Assembly: GCA_020002185.1 (NCBI GenBank)
Contig: CM034531.1
Location: 71,178,049 to 71,242,048, forward strand
Origin: Paraescarpia echinospica
Lineage: Eukaryota; Annelida; Polychaeta; Sabellida; Siboglinidae
DNA: 64,000 bases
Reading direction: 5' to 3'
Below are positions 23,901 through 36,410 of the stretch, piece after piece; the first letter of the stretch is position 1, and each line of letters begins with the position of its first letter. The notes under the pieces were generated by a model. It searched no databases, had not been told where the DNA came from, and was given only the letters and a program-made list of their open reading frames with translations. The translations under genes and the position numbers were made by a program.

Positions 23901-26900
23901 GTCCCAGCCCCATAATTATTTATAATTACTATAAAGTAAAGCATGCGTCTGTTCTCTGTCAGTTTCGCGTGGATGGAACGCTAATTTGTAGGTATGCTAG
24001 AGGACCCATTAGGGTGGTTCACGGATTTACAATTGTAAATTTCACCTGGTGATTGGGATCTACGGCGAAAATGGAACATCAGTGCCGCCTATCACAGATC
24101 ACATCAGCATTCAGTGATGGCCAATGAGTGGCAGGGTTGTCAAGTAACAAACACAAGGCACTATTAATAAAACTGTAGCTATTTAAGCGCATCATAAATT
24201 TCTCTGATCTAGAGGTGGCTTTATCTAGAACATATTAATAAGTGTCCTTTCTCACCAAGCAAAGAAACTCTGCTAGTTATACATAATTGTTGTTACAAAT
24301 CGTGTGCAATTCAACGCAGTAAACCCAAACTGACATGAGAAAAAGGAACACTGAGTGGTGACATCTAGTGATCACTTTCGAAGATAAAAATAATAATTCT
24401 GCGATGACTTTTGGAGTTGCTACATTGGCACAAGCAATGTTGTGAGAGAGAGAGACAGACAGCCCCACCTTGTGGCTGTGGCGAGGAGCCTGGCAATGGA
24501 GTAGGGTAAGCCAGGGACATGGGGCGGGGGGCTGTCCACCGAGTACATCCGCTCCTCTACCTAAAACACCCCAATTCTTACTTAACATGCCACTGTCACT
24601 GACACAGTATTCTGTTCAAGATTGCACAACAGGGGTAATGTGAGACTTTCCAGTTACTGCTGTGCATATATCACGAGAGGGGTAGATTAGATGGTGGTTA
24701 ACTACACTTCTAATAATTTTCACATTGCTAATAAACACTGTAAAATTTAATTTAATCACAGTTTGTTTTATTCAATCAATCAAATTGTGGTCAAACAACA
24801 TATCAATATGCCTTAAAAAACAGTTTTTCCCAGCTTGACCAAAATGGTGACAAAACCCAATTTACCCCATTTTGGTTGTTGACAACCCCACATTGACCTA
24901 CTTTGCCGTTCTTGTGAATGAAGTGTTTGAAGAACCCAGCAGTCATCCCTGTTGACCGCAGTACACTGTCGTCTCCCGGGTACACCTCTATACTGGAAGG
25001 CACTGACCGCAGCAGTCTAGTCACAACACAATGTATCATGTTATACTTCTACAGTGGACAATACAAAGTGTATCATGTTACACCTCTAAAGTGGACGACA
25101 CAAAGTGTATCGTGTTACATCTTTACAATGGACAACTCAAAGTGTATCTTGTTACAGCTCTATAGTGAATGACACAAAGTATATCATGTTACACTTTTAC
25201 AATGTATATTACAACTGCACCAATGAATTGGTTGTTACACCAGGCTGCTTACACATGGATTATAACTGTAATTATGAGTTAGCTGTTACTCTCAGACATG
25301 TTACATGCATATTACAAATGTAATGATGACGAGTTGCTTGTTACACTGGGGATGCTACATGTTGATAAGAAGTGTAATTATGGTAAGCTGGATATTACAC
25401 TGAGACAGGTCACACATAGAACTCCATGACAGAGGATATATCTACCACCAGCCTAGGCATTTATACTTCAACTGTATCTTTACAAATAATTCACATTAAT
25501 TATAACTTTTAGTTCAGCAAATAAAAAAATATTTTAAAACAAACCTGTAGATGACTCCGTGGGAACACACGACCTTGAGTCGACCTCCGTAATACACCTC
25601 ATTGCCACCAGATGGCAGTGCTGTGTCGTCATTCCTCCACCGATGCAGCTGTTGTGAGGCGCAGTTGAGGGGCAACGCTTGCAGAACCCTGGTGACAACA
25701 CACATAACTAACTCCTTAGTCTTCCAGTCCTCCACCAGACTGGTAATCACCTCCGACGATTCTTCATTTCCATTTCCCGCAGCCAAATTCTTCTTTTCAC
25801 CATTGTCTGTCAACGAGAGACTTGCCAATGACTCGACATCGTTGGTTGCCATGGAAATGTGGCTGAGGAGTAGCTCCACTGGGTGGCGCCAGTGGTCGGG
25901 GTAGTCCACAATCGAGTGGTGCTGGGCTGTCCAGACGTACATCCGACACGGTCCTGTCACAATGACCGCAGCCTCATCACCACACTCACCACCAGGGGGA
26001 GCTGCAACACAAGAACTAGTCACATCTGGTTCAACTAATACATGGTGCAGTGCACTGTGGGACATGATGTCAGTATGGTGGTACTTTCCCTGCCTTACAG
26101 TGTGTCTATGACTCTCAACAGGTTCAAATATTTACTGATATGAACTCCCAAAATACCACCAAATATTTCGTGACCATTCAACGTAGGACGTTTTAAATCA
26201 ACGCAGGACATTCTGAATCAACATAGGACAGTCTGAATCAACTCAAGATCACTTGTCATGTCTGACAGTGACATTGTTTTTGAGAATACCTGTATGAAGT
26301 TTCGAACAGTTGTCACTTCAGTGAATTGCGGAGACTGGACAGCACATGTTTACATTGATACCCAAAGAGACCATTCTCACTGACTATAACCCATCTGTGG
26401 GCACTGGATCTCACTCAAACATGCACAATACACAGAGACAGCATCGTTTGTATTTCCAATTAAAATATCTCAAAAACAGATGTCTCCATCGATCTGTATT
26501 AAAATAAACTGCTTGTCAATTAAAAAACGTCACATTTTATCTATCTAGTGACATGTCTGTTATCAATGACAACCAGGAAGCATTACTTAATGTAATTTTT
26601 TTTAAACTGCAATAGTTACGAAGCTATAACTTGCCATGCAAGCTGGCCTTACTTGTGTGCCAAAAAGACTGACTGAAACTGTATTTTAACACTCTACATG
26701 TTTCACCTACTAGCTGTACTGAATATTGAAGACACTTAGGCTGCACTTTTAATTATTATTTTAATTTAGTGGGATGCGCTTGGACTTGTAATTACTAATT
26801 TAATTATAAATGCTTTACGTCAAGCAAAACAACAGATGAAGAGTCAACATAATAAAGTATAACTACAAGAGTAACTCACATGACTGACTGCCCGACTTAG

Positions 26901-27149
26901 TCTGGAGAGGTTGCCAGGCAATGGCCTCGTCCAGTGCACACAGGTATTTGACCGTGAAGTGTTGACGACTGGGAGCAAGGATGACCTGCGCCCACTCGTC
27001 CACTGATGTCAGCCTGACGCTGTGGTCAGGGAGCGTCTCAAACTGACCACTGGACACCGAGACTGGCCACGCTACCTCCACAATGTCAGCATAGAGACGC
27101 TGGGAGAGAGAGAGACGGGGTCAGGACAATTAGGACAACATAGAGATGC

Positions 27150-27180
<31 letters not shown>

Positions 27181-29585
27181 CGGGGTCAGGACAATCAGGA
27201 CAACATAGAGATGTTGGGAGAGAGAAACGGAGTCAGGACAATTAGGACAACATAGAGATGTTGGGAGAGAGAAACAGTATCAGGACAACATAGAGATGTT
27301 GGGAGAGAGAAACTGAGTCAGGACAATTAGGACAACATAGAGACACTGGGTGAGAGATGGGATCAGGACAATTAGGACAACATAGAGACGCAGGGAGAGA
27401 TAAATGGGGTCAGGAATATTTGAACAATGTGGTGATGGGGTCAGGACAATTAGGACAACATAGAGATGCTGGTGAGGGAGAGAGATGGGGTCAGAACAAT
27501 TAGGACAACATAGAGATGGGGTCAGGACAATTATGACAACATAGAGACACTGGGAGAGAGAGACAAGGTCAGGACAATTATGACAACACAGAGATGCTGG
27601 GAGAGAGAACCGGGTCAGCACAATTAAGACAACATAGAGACACTGGGAGAGAGTCAAGGTTAGGACAATTAGGACAACAGAGACACTGGGAGAGAGAGAG
27701 ACAGGGTCGGGACAATTAGGACAACATAGAGACACTGGGAGAGAGAGACAAGGTCAGGACAATTAGGACAACATAGAGACACTGGGAGAGAGACAAAGTC
27801 AGGACAATTAGGACAACGTAGAGACACTGGGAGAGAGGGTCATGACAATTAGGACAACATAGAGACACTGGGAGAGAGTCAAGGTTAGGACAATTAGGAC
27901 AATATAGAGACACTGGGAGAGAGACAGGGTCGGGACAATTAGGACAACATAGAGACACTGGGAGAGAGAGACAAGGTCAGGACAATTAGGACAACATAGA
28001 GACAATGTCAGGACAATTAGGACAACGTAGAGACACTGGGAGAGAGGGTCATGACAATTAGGACAACATAGAGACACTGGGAGAGAATCAAGGCCAGGAC
28101 AATTAGGACAACATAGAGACACTGGGAAAGAGACAGGGTCAGGACAATTAGGACAACATAGAGACTCTGGGAGAGAGAGACAGGATCAGGACAATTGGAC
28201 AACATAGAGACTCTGGGAGAGAGTCAATATAAGGACAATTATGACAACATGGAGACGCTGGGGACAGAGAGACGGGGTTAGGACAACACAGGTCATGAAG
28301 GCCTGAACCCACTGCTGGTTGTGTTGTACACGACAGATGTCTCCTGCTTAACTGCTTAGATGCTCTGTTTCATCCTTTGTGTGGGTCCGAATAAACACAT
28401 GGATGTTTAGTGTTGTTCACGCAAGTTAGACTCTCCATTTGAGAAGTTAAATGATGTTTCAGAACATAGATTACAACTGCAAATTCTGTAAATTTTCCAT
28501 TATCAAAATCAGTGGTCCTAGATATCCGCTAACCACTGTGTCACCAGTCTCTAGTGACATGTCACACAAGTAGAGGCGTGATAAACATCCACTTATCACT
28601 GTGTCACCAGTATCTAGTGGTGCGTAACACAAGTAGAGGCATGACAGACATCCACTTACCACTGTGTCACCAGTGTCTAGTGACGCGTCACACAAGAAGG
28701 GGCATGACAGACATCCACTTACCACTGTCTCACCAGTGTCTAGTGACACGTCACACAAGTAGGGGTGTGATGCGAACATGTTGCGAAAGTCGAGAGCTGC
28801 CTTCAGTTTTTCCCTGTAGGAACTCGTCACAAACCGTGATCGTTGTTGTATGGTTGCCATGGCTACAAGACAGTTCATTTCAGTTGACTTGTATTATTAC
28901 GAAAACTATTTAAATAACAAACTTGTCCACAGTCGACATGAGAGAGGTTAAGTTTTGCACATCAAGAAAAATGGACCAAAAATTGAACTGACGAGAGGTA
29001 GGCTGTAATGTTTATTTACCCTTTTATCTGCACTATCTACTGTAGCAGATAAGGTTTGTTGGGGTTGATCACTTACCCTGTATTGGGGTAGATCCCTTAT
29101 CCTGAATTTGGTTTGATCACTTATCCTCTATTGGGATAGATCACTTACCCTGTATTGGGTTTGATCACTTACCCTGTATTTGGGTTTGATCATTTACCCT
29201 GTATTTGGGTTGATCACTTACCCTGTATTGGGGTAGATCACTTACCCTGTATTTGGATTTATCACTTATCATTTACCCCATACTGGCCAGGGTTTATCAC
29301 ATACCCTCTATTGGCAAGGATTTGTCACTTACCCTCTATTGGCCAGGAGTTGTCGCTTACCCTCTATTAGCTAGGGTTTATAACTAACCCTCTATTGGCC
29401 AGGGCTTATCACTTACCCTCTATTGGCCAGGGTTTATCACTTACCCTGCAGAGGGTGGTCATGTGATTGTGGTTGTTGTCGATGAATGAAAGTGGCGCCA
29501 CAAGCGGACAGTTGTAGATGACTGCCATCGGAGTAGACGGCATCAACGGCATCGTTTGTGTACAACGTCAGTTGTGTCGCAACAA
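17967..29585 (-). CDS. C5orf34: C5orf34 homologue (uncharacterised conserved animal protein)
   Basis: Nine - strand exons, in order: 29585-29445 (5' edge tentative), 28862-28723, 27099-26880, 26001-25545, 25016-24902, 23194-23003, 22127-22036, 21600-21423 and 18121-17967. Phases agree at each junction up to the eighth exon. Features matching human C5orf34 in order: LYTNDAVDAVYSDGSHLQLS; RFVTSSYREKLKAALDFRN; DIVEVAWP...HFTVKYLC; HWRHPVELLL; LQALPLNCASQQLHRW; GVIYR; SIEVYPGDDSVL; IPAVGRF; LLLPSGHYHMVQVDSPG; ELKKIRCFN; VLRKTSAAVQDLDHFL. I get roughly 510 residues; the human protein is about 640. The function is not established. No ATG was found for the first exon, so a further 5' exon is likely beyond 29.6 kb. 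The donor joining exon 8 (in-frame TGA at 21423) to exon 9 is unclear: CTCTTG|GTTTCT is possible in phase 0, or an exon is missing. Several introns carry splice-site minisatellites. Confidence 0.88.
18324..20235. repeat. 37-bp minisatellite, ~51 units (copy 2)
   Basis: Same family as 9252-10855. It begins directly after CTTATCAACAG, because the ~180-bp left flank seen in copy 1 is missing, and it contains extra blocks (for example TATCATCACTTCTATCTGAC variants at about 19180 and 19440). Confidence 0.95.
20236..21285. repeat. 28-bp minisatellite, ~37 units (copy 2)
   Basis: Same family as 10856-12480 with about 20 fewer units. Diverged left-end units match copy 1 closely, while the homogeneous right end is shorter, so length change is confined to the young end. 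Confidence 0.95.
22128..22915. repeat. 35-bp minisatellite abutting the acceptor side of C5orf34 exon 22036-22127
   Basis: About 22 units. Read on the - strand, each unit has GGTTCCCACAGTGACCAGTG, very like the sequence just before the exon (GGTTTCCACAGTGACCAGTG then AG). Phase requires the exon to start after the third AG (CAGTGAG, then TGG). Array units have GTGTG there, so only the exon-proximal unit keeps that AG. Confidence 0.9.
25025..25210. repeat. 37-bp tandem repeat, ~5 units, next to C5orf34 exon 24902-25016
   Basis: The unit is TATCATGTTACACCTCTAAA plus GTGGACGACACAAAGTG. It lies directly upstream (- strand) of the exon acceptor. Its TACACCTCTA...TGGA part resembles the exon's own TACACCTCTATACTGGA at about 24980-24996, suggesting the unit came from exon-edge sequence. 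Confidence 0.7.
27101..28280. repeat. ~47-bp minisatellite of splice-acceptor units, ~25 copies
   Basis: On the - strand each unit has CTCTCTCTCCCAGTGTCTCT followed by ATGTTGTCCTAATTGTCCTGAC. The true acceptor of exon 26880-27099 is the final copy: CTCTCTCCCAG then CGTCTCTATGCTGAC. Unit length varies with the (GA)n part. The long - strand frames here (SLCCPNCPDPVSL...) are repeat translation. Confidence 0.93.
28500..28785. repeat. 63-bp tandem repeat spanning a C5orf34 exon end and its donor, ~4 units
   Basis: The exon 28723-28862 ends ...PYLCDVSLDTGETV before GTAAGT. The next units, reading on in the same open frame, give FLCDASLDTGDTV, YLCYAPLDTGDTV and YLCDMSLETGDTV. A second intact GTAAGT donor lies 63 bases on (GT at 28659-28658), while the third and fourth are damaged (ATAAGT, GTTAGC). 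Using donor 2 would insert exactly 21 residues. Confidence 0.85.
29062..29444. repeat. ~24-bp tandem repeat of splice-donor units, ~16 copies
   Basis: On the - strand the unit is ACAGGGTAAGTGATC plus CCAATA-type filler. The donor of the first recognised C5orf34 exon (CTGCAGG, then GTAAGTGATAAACC) is the exon-side copy. Confidence 0.85.
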
Positions 29586-29769
29586 CTGCACAGCCCTCTG
29601 GTGGTCACACAAACATTGCAACGTCTTTATTCCTATAATTTACTAGGAAACAACTTATTCTAAAGCCTTTTATTTTAAATACTATTTGTATAACGTTGCC
29701 ATCATACGGAATGTCTGAATGAGCACATTAAATTTCTAAAGGCACAAATATAGTCATAATGGCAAAATC

Positions 29770-32720
29770 TAGGCGGTTTCAGATTCAACACAAGTGCCCG
29801 GAGCTTGGCTAAAAAAATAAGCCAACTAACATTCAAAGAAAAACTCAATTTATACACCGTTGCACAGATGTAATGCAACTATATGTGGTTGAAGCCCCAC
29901 CAGGCAGTCTTTTAAAGGGTAGTAGATAAGTTAAAGTGGTGGCAAAAAAGTCTCATTGCAAATTAGCCTGATTACTTTCTTCTGTAAAATAAAAACACTG
30001 TGAACAATAGTTTTATAAGTGCTGCCCCAGACTTCACAGCAGTATGATATAATATAATATAAACAGCAAGTTTTTGTGAAGTATGTATCCCGCTCTGTAC
30101 ATAATGGCAATAGTTTTTGACACTTTGGATTTAATCATACTAATGTGCTCCTTCCCGTTTAGCTTATGATCGATCAAGACTCCTAAAAACTTACTAACAG
30201 ATACTCTATCTATACTCTTATTGTCCATTTTTATATCGATATGTGAATTTACTGAAAACCACACATGTAGTTTTTGTTAATCTACTGTTATATCTTTGCT
30301 GAGCTGCACAGGATCCTTTCCGGAAGAAAACATTAGTATCAATTGCAAACAGTATAAATTTTAGTATTGATGAAGTATTACAAATATCATTTATATACAA
30401 TAAAAAGAGTTTTAGGCCCAGTGTTGAACCCTGGGGTACTCCACGTGTCACTTTTAGTAACTCAGAGTTACAATCATCACTATTAACATACTGTAGTCTA
30501 TCAGTTAAGTAACTTTTTATCCAGTCATTGACAATACCTCTAATTCCATAAGCTTCTAATTTACTTAATAATATGGTCTATTGTGTCAAATGCTTTTTTA
30601 AATCAATAAAAATTCCAATAGTACATTTTTTCTGATCTAAAGCCGATGTGATTTTGTCAGTTAATTCTAGAAGAGCCATTGATGTACACATATTAGTTCT
30701 AAATCTATACTGACTGTTAGTTAAAATAATATATTTATCCAAAAATTTATCTAGCCTACTATTAAATAACTTTTCTAAGAATTTTTGAGAATTGTGGAAG
30801 TAGAGATACAGGTGTGTAGTTAGTAAATACATTTTTCTCACCAGCTTTAAATATAGGGATCACTTTGGCAATTTTCATTTTATTGGGAAATACTCCACTA
30901 TTGAAAGACCTATTACAGATGTGTATAGGTGGAACCTCAATGTTGGAAATAACCTTCTTAACAATGACCTTGTTTTTTAAAGTTGCTGACAATATTTATT
31001 ATCCCATTTTCATCTACCCCCCTCCAAGAACATAGCGTTTTGACTGGTGTTTTGTAAATAATCAAGTACACTTTTATTCCCATTTGATAAAATAATGCCT
31101 TTTGCCAGATCCAGTCTTACATTTACAAAGAAAATAGTGAATCCATCAGCAACATATGTCTTATTTATAATTGTTGCACCATTACTAATAAATGAGTTTG
31201 GGTAACTTGAGTGTTGTTGTCTTTTTTTAATAATTTTGTTTAAAACTTTCCAAATACCTTTTATATTGTTTTTTTCTTTTTCCAGCAGTTTATTTTAATG
31301 CACTTTCTCACTAAATCTGAGAATAGAGTTAAGTTTATTTTCTATATTTTTATACCTACATTCAGCTTCTTTAGTCCTAAGCTTTAAAAATTGTTTGTAC
31401 AAATTAATGGTTGGCAAGCATTTTGCAAACCTCTGGTTACCCAAGGTTTGTTCTTGGTCATAGCTGTATTAGCACATATTTTCTTAATAGGGCAATTTTT
31501 ATCATACACCTGCGTGAATATATTTACAAATATATCGTAAGACACATCAGCATCTGTTTCATTTAATACACTGTCCCAGTTTATTAATGAAAGATAATTT
31601 TTTAGAGATTCTTTGAAGCTGTCAGTCAATTTTCTTACATATCTAAACGTCTAACTAGTAGAAGTTGTTGTTAAAATAAACGACATACAAAATACAGGTA
31701 GATGATCACTTGTGTCCTTTATCATTAACCCACTAGTGATATCAATGTTCAATTCATTTGTTTTCAATTAAAGTAGCATTCAGTAATTCTGCTTGGCTTG
31801 TCAATTAGTGGTTATATACCTAAACTGAACAGCATGTCCACAAAATGTTTTGTGCAATTGTTATTATTGTATTTTAACAGATCTACGGGTATATTAAAAT
31901 CCCCAAGTAGGAATAGTGTTTTTTAGTATTCTTAATTCTTTTGATCATCACTTCAAGTTGATTAGTGAACATGTCAACATTAGTTTCTGGTGGTCTATAG
32001 ATACTACTAACAATTATATTGTGTTTCTTGTTTATACACAATTCTACCATGACACATTCGAAAATGTCATCAATCACTACAGACATAGTATCTATAATCT
32101 TAAATGGAATCAAATCTTTTACATAGATAGTTATTCCACCACCTTTCTTATTTTTTCTAGTTCTGTGTATAACCCTATATCCAGCCAGTAACATATTGGA
32201 ACAATACCCAGACTGTAACCATGTCTCAGATATCGCAATAATATCAATCGGTATTTTAGTTCATATACATAATCTCTAATTTTACAAAAATTGGTGATAA
32301 GGCTTCTGGCATTAAAGTGAATAAACGACCAGCCTGTCCTCATCGTTTCATTCTTAAGACATTTGTCTTCAGTGTAGTAGTCACATTTTGTATAAATATT
32401 GCTATAAGTTATTGTTTGGATCAATTTCATTTTCGAAATCACAACAGTAATATTCCGAAATGTTAAAGGATTTAAAATTGAAAGTTGAACACTGCTCATA
32501 TAAATGGTACATATTAACATCTACCCCGGGTAGTTCAGTGTGAATACATTTTGGTTCTTCATCATTATTGTCATAAAAAGGAAGAACCCTGGTACATTCG
32601 TTACAATAAAAGTAGAATATGTTTTTACCTACATTTGATAGCTGATTTTTTTTTAAATGTGTTTGCCTCAGGTGAATTGTTTTTTTTCGCACATAGAACA
32701 TTTAGAGTGCTGGACGTTTG
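29770..32720 (-). mobile_element. Degenerate CR1/L2-like non-LTR retrotransposon (LINE)
   Basis: Read from 32.7 to 29.8 kb on the - strand: a cysteine-bearing leader (FYFYCNECTRVLPFYDNNDE), then an APE-type endonuclease (DIIAISETWL-like segment, KKGGGITIYVKD, SSIYRPPETNVD), then a reverse transcriptase (LPQFSKILRKVI, NSQYRFRTNMCTSMALLELT, GIFIDLKK, GVPQGSTLGLKLFLLYINDI), then a KFLGVLIDHKLNGKEHI tail. Frameshifts and stops separate the pieces, and the catalytic FADD box reads FAID, so it is dead. It lies just 5' of the first recognised C5orf34 exon, possibly in that gene's first intron. Confidence 0.88.
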
Positions 32721-32979
32721 TTCAGAGGAACCGGGTTTCGAACTTTGATGGCGGCCAGGCAGTGATTCGGCACTGCCACTGGTTCAGCCACTGTGTCAAA
32801 ACATGGGAAATTTTGTTCATCCTACATTCTAGTTGTTTCCAGCACTCGGCAACGTTCTATTAACTGACTAGTCTGTATTATTGTGGTTACGATGTTATAA
32901 TCTTATGAGGTCTCATTCAACTAGTCAGCCTTTTTCAGAACATTATCGCCAAGCCGACCTTTCTATGCTGGCACTGAGG

Positions 32980-33205
32980 GTGGTCACTGCCAGGGTGCTT
33001 GTTGTTCTCAGTGGTTCTTTTACGTCCCAAATTGAGACGGGACCGACATTAACGTGATCTCTGAGTCACGAGGGATACACAGTCCCCAATTTTGAGAGCC
33101 AGGTTTTTACACCAAATATACCATACCTGCCCGGTCCGGGTATTGAACTCGGGTCGCCGGCATGTCAGGCGGATGTGCTAACCACTACACTATCGCGTGC
33201 CCCGT
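32980..33205 (-). mobile_element. tRNA-derived SINE
   Basis: On the - strand from about 33203: GGGGCACGCGATAGTGTAGT then GGTTAGCAC (A-box region), a spacer, then CGAGTTCAATACCCGG (B box), all within about 75 bases as in a tRNA. A ~150-bp tail follows with GACTCAGAGATCACG and GTCCCGTCTCAATTTGGGAC, a type of tail common in marine invertebrate SINEs. It is not a functional tRNA, as the acceptor arms do not pair. Confidence 0.75.
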
Positions 33206-34299
33206 GTCTTTAGCAGTTTTGTCAAACCTATATAACAATAATGGTCAACTGCTTGACCGATGGTCATTAATGGGAGAAGAAGCTGCGGCTGTGGAGTGTG
33301 GTGTAAGAATCCTACCACTACCAGTGGCAGTGCCAGTGGACCGGTACTAGTAGTACTAGTAGTACCAGTCTTGACTTGTCGAGCATTTTTGTGTAAACAA
33401 ATTACATTAAACTTATATATTTGTGCAGTTAAAGGCATATCTACCATAGTACACACACGGCCGAAACGGCTTTAAAAAAGAAACAAAGATGTCATTCAAT
33501 GGACCTATCAATAAAATAATAAAAAAGTATGAAAATGGATTTTGCTGGCTTCCGATGTTTACACTTACCGCGGTCAACCATTTTGATGAATATGCGCACA
33601 GATTTGCGCATGGAGTATTCATTATTTCACATCAGGTTTTGGTTGGCTCGTAGTCCAACTGGTGGAGCCACTATTCTGTCAGTAACGTGTTCAAGTCGCG
33701 GTTCGATACGTCACGATTAAAATTGCGCGCGTGACCTCCGTCAAGATTTACAATATATACGTGAATTAAATCATCATTGCTGCATGATATCTCATAAATC
33801 GAGCATTACCGCATACAGTTGTCATTGTAAATATTTTGTGTTGTTTTTGTCATCAAGAAAATCTACTGGGACTAGAATGTAAACAAAATATACGACGAAA
33901 ATGCACTAACGCGTCACGCTTTCGGCATCCATTTTTGATGAATGGAATTTGTTAGACTAATAATTACAAGTACATATACAATATGTCAGGAGACTCCCGT
34001 TGATGCATTTAAATTATGGTTTGACGGCAGCTTCAGATCCTCCATGAAGAACTGGTTGACTGCTCAACAATAGCCACTAGTTATAATGCGCAATCTTAAC
34101 CTTCTAAAACCTTTATATGGTATATATATTTTAATTCATTATTATTATTATTATTCCCAACCGTTACGAATAATGCAACTGCAAACAGAATCTTTTATCT
34201 TTTTAATCTTAACTTTGTTAACCTTCTAACTGTTTTTAATTATATTTTAAACCATTTAATTTTGTTTTAAATTTTATACCCTCACAACAACTGTGGAAT
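33206..34299. other. Non-coding stretch with a possible tRNA-like promoter relic
   Basis: No gene is recognised. At 33646-33716 (+) there is GTAGTCCAACTGGTGGAGCC and, about 50 bases on, GCGGTTCGATACG, resembling A and B boxes of a pol III promoter; this may be another SINE head. A LINE-tail-like GGTCATTAATGGGAGAAGAA occurs at 33262-33281. Confidence 0.4.
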
Positions 34300-36410
34300 T
34301 ATTCCTCTCGACTGCCGGGTTTCCACAATAATCCTGAAGAAGATGAAGCTTTTGCCAGGCCACAGGTCACTTGATGGATAGGTCAATTAACTTGTACACG
34401 GAGAAGCCTGCTACAGAAAGATCAAGAACAAAGACGACAGCCAGATCCTGCAGGATGACCTCAATAAACTGCAAGAATGGGAGCGGGACTGGAAGATGGC
34501 ATTCAATCCAAATAAATGAATAGTAACAGAAGAAGCGATTACAACAGAATTCAGAATCAATTTATTTGACCTATAAATATGATACATATACAACGAATAA
34601 CGTAAGTAATAGATAAGGTCTGGTGACTCCCATTAAGATATATAATATCGCTAGCACAGGAGCCACCCTATCAATATAAACAACAACAACATTTACATGA
34701 CATAAATCAGAGTAGCATATGACTTGTTTTTATAGTTGGACGTTGATAATTACTCAATGTATCAACATGCATACACAGGCCTGTATAATACAAGGTTTGA
34801 TTATATGTACTCGTGTACACATTGACGTATATATGGATATTTAGGTATACATTCCAATACGTATTACGAATTACAAATAAAGCAATTATGGATACAACTG
34901 GATTAATAATTTAAAAAAAAGGTTTTTGTGTATGTTGGAAAACCATAGTATAGACTGTGGGTGTAAATTTTATTAATAATAATACTTGGTGTATTGTTAA
35001 CTGTCTCCATTATGTTGTGTCTAATGCATTTTTTTGCAAATTCATGTTTGAATCTGGACATATGCAGATTATTTCTTTTACGTGTGCAGTGCTGATGAAT
35101 ATCATAGATGTGTGTGCTTGGAAAAACATTGAAGTAGTAGGGTAAAAGATTGTTAATTAATTTATAGTAACATTTTAACTGTTGGGTTTTATAAATGTAA
35201 TCCAACTTTAGCAACTGAATCTTTTAAAAATAGGACTTGTGTCAACATTGTATTTACTTAAGCCTGTTAAGGATATTATTCATATTGCTTTTTTGTGTAA
35301 TTTGAAAATTTGATGTGCCTGATGACCCCATGAAAGTAAGCCATAATTAATATGAGGGAGAATAAGAGCATTGTACATAATATATAATGTATTAGGTAGT
35401 AAAAAGTGTTTAAGTTTATTTAGTATGCCTATTGTTTTGTATGACACTGCCAATTTAAAGTTATTTATTGTGATGCCTAAAAAATTGAAATCATTTACAC
35501 ATTCAATATGTGCCCCATCTATTTGTAATACAGGGTATTCTACTTTCTTTTGAGGCATATGAAAAATCATGAATTTTGTTTTTTTGGCATTTAGTGACAG
35601 TTTCTTAGCTTTCAACCAATTGCTAATCTTTGTTGGTTCTTTGTTAATATTTTAACATTTGGCCTTCTGAATCATTAAATGTTTAGTGTACTAGTAAGGG
35701 TGGTGTCGTCAGCATACGTTATGAATCTGAAAAGGTCACTAGAAAGTGCTATGTCATTTATAGATATATAATAAATAAGAGTGGCCCTAAAATTGAACCT
35801 TGAGGGACACCAGTGTTGATGACTATTTCCGTAGACTTAACATTTTCAATTTCTACGTACTGCTTACGATTTTGTAAATAACTCTTACAAAGGTCCAGAG
35901 CCTTGTCATATAATCCATACTAATTTATTTTCTGTACCAATGTATTGTTATCAATTGTATCAAATGCTTTTGATAAATCAAGGTATATATTTATTGGAGT
36001 AACCGATTTATCAAGTTCTTGTATAATTCTGTCTATGATTTCGAGTGTAGCAAGCTCAGTAGAATGTTTCTTTCAACAGAAGAAGCGACCACAACCAGCA
36101 GTACTAACGCATCACCTGTTGCACTGGTAACACGTCTTCTTTCCCCGCACCATCTGTGACTGGAACGCTCTGCCCCCAGAAACCGTCCTGGGTCAGTACT
36201 AAGGTGCTGTGGGACCCACTTACCCCCAGGGGGGGGGCAGGCGTGCAGCTTGTGGGCAGCCCCACATTTTGCTGTGCTCAGAGTTAGGCTGCCCTATACT
36301 TTGTTTCTACTTTCTCCGAACCCCAAGCTGCGTGGATCTTTTCCCCCCACATGTCAATAATCATCGACCCGTACGACAGATGGACATTAATGGAAGAAGG
36401 AGAAGAAGTG
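34300..36410 (+). mobile_element. LINE 3' fragment (+), split by a nested LINE
   Basis: The left piece (34300-34524) contains IKNKDDSQILQDDLNKLQEW and ERDWKMAFNPNK, the usual post-YxDD segment of many LINE reverse transcriptases. The right piece (36089-36410) has DWNALPPETV and a tail with GACAGATGGACATTAATGGA AGAAG repeats. The two belong to one decayed element interrupted at 34539-36074. Intervening coding sequence of the host copy is partly missing. Confidence 0.7.
34539..36074 (-). mobile_element. Nested 5'-truncated LINE with 14-bp target-site duplication
   Basis: The 14-bp sequence AACAGAAGAAGCGA occurs at 34525-34538 and again at 36075-36088, exactly bracketing this element. The - strand encodes reverse-transcriptase pieces: NIYLDLSKAFDTIDNNTL (about 35.97 kb), GPLLFIIY region, KLSLNAKKTKFMIF, VNDFNFLGITI, HINYGLLSWG, then YYKLINNLLPYYFN. 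Frames are broken. It is a CR1/L2-like element that inserted into an older + strand LINE. Confidence 0.85.

Noticed and set aside
27280..28205. Long - strand cysteine-rich frames (SLCCPNCPDPVSL repeats)
   Set aside because: They are translation of the acceptor minisatellite; the period and (GA)n variation explain them, and no domain is present.
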